Shown here: one piece after another, positions 61,509-64,000 of the stretch
How the letters are laid out: each line of letters starts with the position of its first letter
Numbering within the stretch: the first letter of the stretch is position 1
Assembly: GCF_014202415.1 (NCBI RefSeq)
Contig: NZ_JACHGR010000002.1
Coordinates: forward strand, 310,001-374,000
Reading direction: 5' to 3'
DNA length: 64,000 nucleotides
Source of the DNA: Tolumonas osonensis
Lineage (GTDB): Bacteria; Pseudomonadota; Gammaproteobacteria; Enterobacterales; Aeromonadaceae
Made by a program: the position numbers and the translations under genes
The notes under the pieces: model-generated
What the model was told of the DNA's origin: nothing
The model's database searches: none
The model's input: only the letters and a program-made list of their open reading frames with translations

Positions 61509-62324
61509 TCAACCGACAAATGAGGCCAGCAATTCAGGGATTTTTTCACTGGCTGGCCCAATCAGCTGCTGACCAGCAAAAGGCAGACGCGCTTCCGGTA
61601 ATGCCTCAATATTGATGTAGTAAACCCGGGCATCCGGATGTGTACAGCGCAGTAACGAAGCGGCCGGTTCCACCACCAGACTGGTGCCGGCCACCACCAC
61701 AATATCCGCTTTGGCCAGCCACGCCATCGACGTGTCATAGCCGTAAATACTTTCGCCAAACAGTACGATATCCGGCCGCAACTGCGTTTTTGTCTGCGGA
61801 TCGAGTTGGCCGACCTGAATATCCTCCACCCAGTCGCTGCGGTAACGTTCACCGTCAAAACCCTGCGGCCGCAGATGCAGAATGCTGCCATGCAGATGCA
61901 GAATCGTCCGGCTGCCGGCCCGTTCATGCAGATCATCAATATTCTGCGTGATGACTTTTACCGGTAACCGCCCTTCCAGCCCGGCAATGGCTTTATGCGC
62001 GGCGTTCGGTTCTGCAGCCAGCATCTCCCGCCGACGCTGGTTATGAAAATCAAGAAAACCGGACAAGTCGCGATTAATGATCCAGGACTCCAGATAGCGG
62101 GCATTTTCCTCACTGTTCCAGACCGTCGTTTTGCCGCGAAATGTCGCGATCCCGCTTTCCGCCGACAACCCCGCGCCGGAAAAGACAATCAGGTTCGGTT
62201 TATAACTGCCCTCCTGACGCGTCTGATCCCGTTTCACCGAATGTTCGTGATGCCACTGGCGGATAAATAGCGGAAGCTGACTATACATACTCGAAATCCC
62301 TGACAGAGCCTGAGCATTCAGCAT
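61509..62324 (-). CDS. Sir2-family NAD-dependent deacylase lacking the zinc cysteines
   Basis: 271 residues. Sirtuin motifs are present: IVFSGAGLSAESGIATFRG (about 46-64), VITQNIDDLHERAG (about 121-134), the catalytic His in HLHG (about 144), and VVAGTSLVVEPAA. The four zinc-binding Cys are missing; one Cys only (RCTH) is found. The N-terminus is extended by about 40 residues ahead of the Rossmann domain. Enzymatic deacylation or ADP-ribosylation by zinc-less sirtuins is possible. A later start may be used. Confidence 0.8.
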   Translation of the reverse strand: MLNAQALSGISSMYSQLPLFIRQWHHEHSVKRDQTRQEGSYKPNLIVFSGAGLSAESGIATFRGKTTVWNSEENARYLESWIINRDLSGFLDFHNQRRREMLAAEPNAAHKAIAGLEGRLPVKVITQNIDDLHERAGSRTILHLHGSILHLRPQGFDGERYRSDWVEDIQVGQLDPQTKTQLRPDIVLFGESIYGYDTSMAWLAKADIVVVAGTSLVVEPAASLLRCTHPDARVYYINIEALPEARLPFAGQQLIGPASEKIPELLASFVG

Positions 62325-62355
62325 AGATCTTCCGGCAGCCGATGAGCAACCGGCG

Positions 62356-63303
62356 TCAGCGTTTCACTTCAAATCGTTTCGCTATCTGACTGATCACGTC
62401 CCTTTCTGTACGGATAAAATCAACAAACGCCTGGGCAACCGGCGATAATCGCTTACCGCGGGCATGAACCAGACACCAGCTGCGATAAAGCGGCAATCCC
62501 TTGACCGGTAACTCCTTCAGATCGCCGGTCTGTAATTCCCGATACACCGCATGTCGCGGTAAAAACGCAATCCCCAGCCCGGCCATCACCCCCTCGCATT
62601 GTGCTTCGTGCGAATTGAGCTCCATCGTTCTGGTGAAATGAACCCGTTTTTGCTGGAAAAACTCCTCACAGGCTTTACGTGTCCCAGAACCTGACTCACG
62701 AATCAGCAACGGGTATTCCTGCAGATCATGCAGTGTCAATTCTTCCGCCTTAATCTGACATAACGGATGATCTGCAGGCGCGACAACCACAATCGGGTTA
62801 TTCAGAAACGGCATAAACTCCAGCGCCATATCCTCCGGTACCAACGACATGATCACGAGGTCATCCCGGTTATCCGCCATACGGCGCAGGATCTGTGCCC
62901 GGTTGACCACCCGCAGCAGCGGGCTGACTTCCGGAAAGCGCTGCTGAAAGGCAGACAGCAAATGCGGTGTCAGGTACTTGGCGCTTGATTCGGCCGCGAT
63001 GCGTAACTGACCTTTCAGCGATCCCCGCAGATCCGATAACTGCATGTCCAGCTCGTCCAGCCGCTGAAAAATATCCGTGGTCGCCTGCAATAATTTTTCT
63101 GCCGCTTCAGTCAGATAGAGCTTCTTGCCGACATATTCGAACAGAGGCTGATCGATCAATTCCTCTAATTGGCGGATCTGCAGACTGACCGCCGGTTGAG
63201 TCAGCGCCATCATTTCTGCTGCACGACTGTATGAAAGCTGTTCACAGACAGCACGAAACACTTGTAATTGCCGCAATGTGATACGCATCAATGAATTTCG
63301 CAT
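62356..63303 (-). CDS. LysR-family transcriptional regulator
   Basis: About 315 residues. N-terminal winged HTH (LRQLQVFRAVCEQLSYSRAAEMMALTQPAVSLQIRQLEEL) and C-terminal substrate-binding domain. Divergent from the biotin-carboxylase gene 133 bp away, an arrangement seen for PycR beside pycA in Pseudomonas and relatives, so it probably regulates that gene. ATG 63303 is preceded by AGGTGA seven bases away, which is better than GTG 63312. Confidence 0.86.
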   Translation of the reverse strand: MRNSLMRITLRQLQVFRAVCEQLSYSRAAEMMALTQPAVSLQIRQLEELIDQPLFEYVGKKLYLTEAAEKLLQATTDIFQRLDELDMQLSDLRGSLKGQLRIAAESSAKYLTPHLLSAFQQRFPEVSPLLRVVNRAQILRRMADNRDDLVIMSLVPEDMALEFMPFLNNPIVVVAPADHPLCQIKAEELTLHDLQEYPLLIRESGSGTRKACEEFFQQKRVHFTRTMELNSHEAQCEGVMAGLGIAFLPRHAVYRELQTGDLKELPVKGLPLYRSWCLVHARGKRLSPVAQAFVDFIRTERDVISQIAKRFEVKR

Positions 63304-63436
63304 GATATTCACCTATGTATAAGTCTTTACTTATAGTAAACACAATAAGAATTAATTTAAATTAATTCCTGTTTAGTCGTAGGGTTATGGTGTTTAGGAG
63401 TTGTTCATCATTGAACAGACAAGGAGGCAGTTTTTC

Positions 63437-64000
63437 GTGATCAAAAAAATTCTGATTGCCAACCGTGGTGAAATTGCAGTGCGTATTGTTCGCGCCTGCG
63501 CTGAACTCGGTATCCGCTCGGTGGCTGTCTATTCAGAAGCCGACCGCCATGGACTGCACGTGAAACGTGCCGATGAAGCCTATTCGCTGGGCGCCGATCC
63601 GCTGTCAGGTTATCTGAACCCGCAACGTTTAGTCAGTCTGGCCGTAGAAACCGGTTGTGACGCCCTGCACCCGGGCTATGGTTTTCTTTCAGAAAATCCC
63701 CGGCTTGCCGAGCTCTGCGATGAACATGGCATCAAATTCATTGGCCCGAGCGCAGAAGTTATCCGCCGTATGGGTGACAAGACCGAAGCCCGCCGCAGTA
63801 TGATCGCAGCTGGTGTGCCTTGCACGCCGGGCACAGAAGGCAACCTGGCCGATCTGAAGCAGGCCATCAGCGAAGCTGAGCGTATCGGTTATCCGGTGAT
63901 GCTGAAAGCCACTTCCGGTGGCGGTGGACGTGGTATCCGTCGCTGTAACAGCCGCGAAGAGCTGGAACAGGCCTATCCGCGTGTTATTTCCGAAGCCACC
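63437..64000 (+). CDS. biotin carboxylase subunit (pyruvate-carboxylase type), 5' part
   Basis: The first 188 codons of a gene running off the window. GTG 63437 has AAGGAGG ten bases upstream. The product starts IKKILIANRGEIAVRIVRACAELGIRSVAVYSEADR, followed by the biotin carboxylase region HPGYGFLSEN (about 78-87), IGPSAEVIRRMGDK and the ATP-grasp KATSGGGGRGIR near 170. Biotin carboxylases of this kind belong to pyruvate carboxylase subunit A or acetyl-CoA carboxylase AccC. The divergent LysR gene favours the pyruvate carboxylase (or related acyl carboxylase) version. Confidence 0.87.
   Translation, partial: MIKKILIANRGEIAVRIVRACAELGIRSVAVYSEADRHGLHVKRADEAYSLGADPLSGYLNPQRLVSLAVETGCDALHPGYGFLSENPRLAELCDEHGIKFIGPSAEVIRRMGDKTEARRSMIAAGVPCTPGTEGNLADLKQAISEAERIGYPVMLKATSGGGGRGIRRCNSREELEQAYPRVISEAT

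Noticed and set aside
1-64000. CRISPR arrays, tRNA and rRNA genes, integrases and transposases
   Set aside because: I looked for regularly spaced repeats, tRNA-like cloverleaf ends and recombinase motifs and saw none; small RNAs cannot be ruled out by reading alone.

Overview
The window looks like chromosomal DNA of a gammaproteobacterium, most likely of the Aeromonadales (Tolumonas-like). This is inferred from the gammaproteobacterial character of yegD, yqaA, nsrR, norVW, fpr, araB and tal, and from the LysR / biotin-carboxylase pair at the right end; no rRNA or tRNA is present to confirm it. Base composition is mosaic: the blocks at about 4.6-8.5 kb and 11.4-18.9 kb are visibly AT-rich compared with the rest, which suggests later acquisition.

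Layout. 0-4.6 kb: ordinary genes (small hypothetical, secreted NTF2-like protein, AbrB-type membrane protein, YegD, SDR oxidoreductase). 4.98-8.5 kb: a compact sugar cassette (rpiB, ribulose-phosphate-3-epimerase-like gene, DUF4867, glucose-family PTS EIICB) that fits D-allose entry as the 6-phosphate. 8.6-10.6 kb: a GH3 lipoprotein. 11.0-19.07 kb: yqaA followed by the complete D-allose locus (alsK, alsE, alsC, alsA, alsB, rpiR, rpiB) inserted at its 3' end. A 155-bp direct repeat of the yqaA 3' end flanks the insert, and the stranded second copy still carries the gene's terminator. 19.1-21.1 kb: a Gfo/Idh/MocA oxidoreductase, a Cys-rich hypothetical and nsrR.

21.2-39.6 kb is a ureide catabolism region. 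A Tat-exported binding protein and PotABC-like transporter probably import allantoin; HpxA racemase and PuuE allantoinase give allantoate; HpxK and HpxJ give ureidoglycine and then oxalurate; an amidase, HpxW and HpxZ complete the oxalurate/oxamate steps. GntR and RpiR regulators sit in the middle. A tatABC operon is embedded directly behind the allantoinase gene. A second, amino-acid-type ABC transporter follows. 39.7-43.1 kb holds norV-norW-fpr for nitric oxide reduction, with NsrR-like operators upstream.

43.6-56.7 kb is a second ketose operon: a DeoR regulator, a sugar ABC transporter with two permeases, AlsE-like and AlsK-like proteins, a PfkB kinase, AraB, transaldolase and transketolase. 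It has three kinases and an epimerase but no aldose isomerase, so the imported sugar is probably a ketose. 56.7-64 kb holds a diguanylate cyclase, a HAD remnant, a P2-type ATPase, a Nudix hydrolase, a zinc-site-less sirtuin, a LysR regulator and the start of a biotin carboxylase that runs off the window.

The recurring themes are three separate allulose-6-phosphate-epimerase-like genes in three sugar systems, stem-loops placed directly after three solute-binding-protein genes, and short repeated operator-like motifs specific to each regulon.
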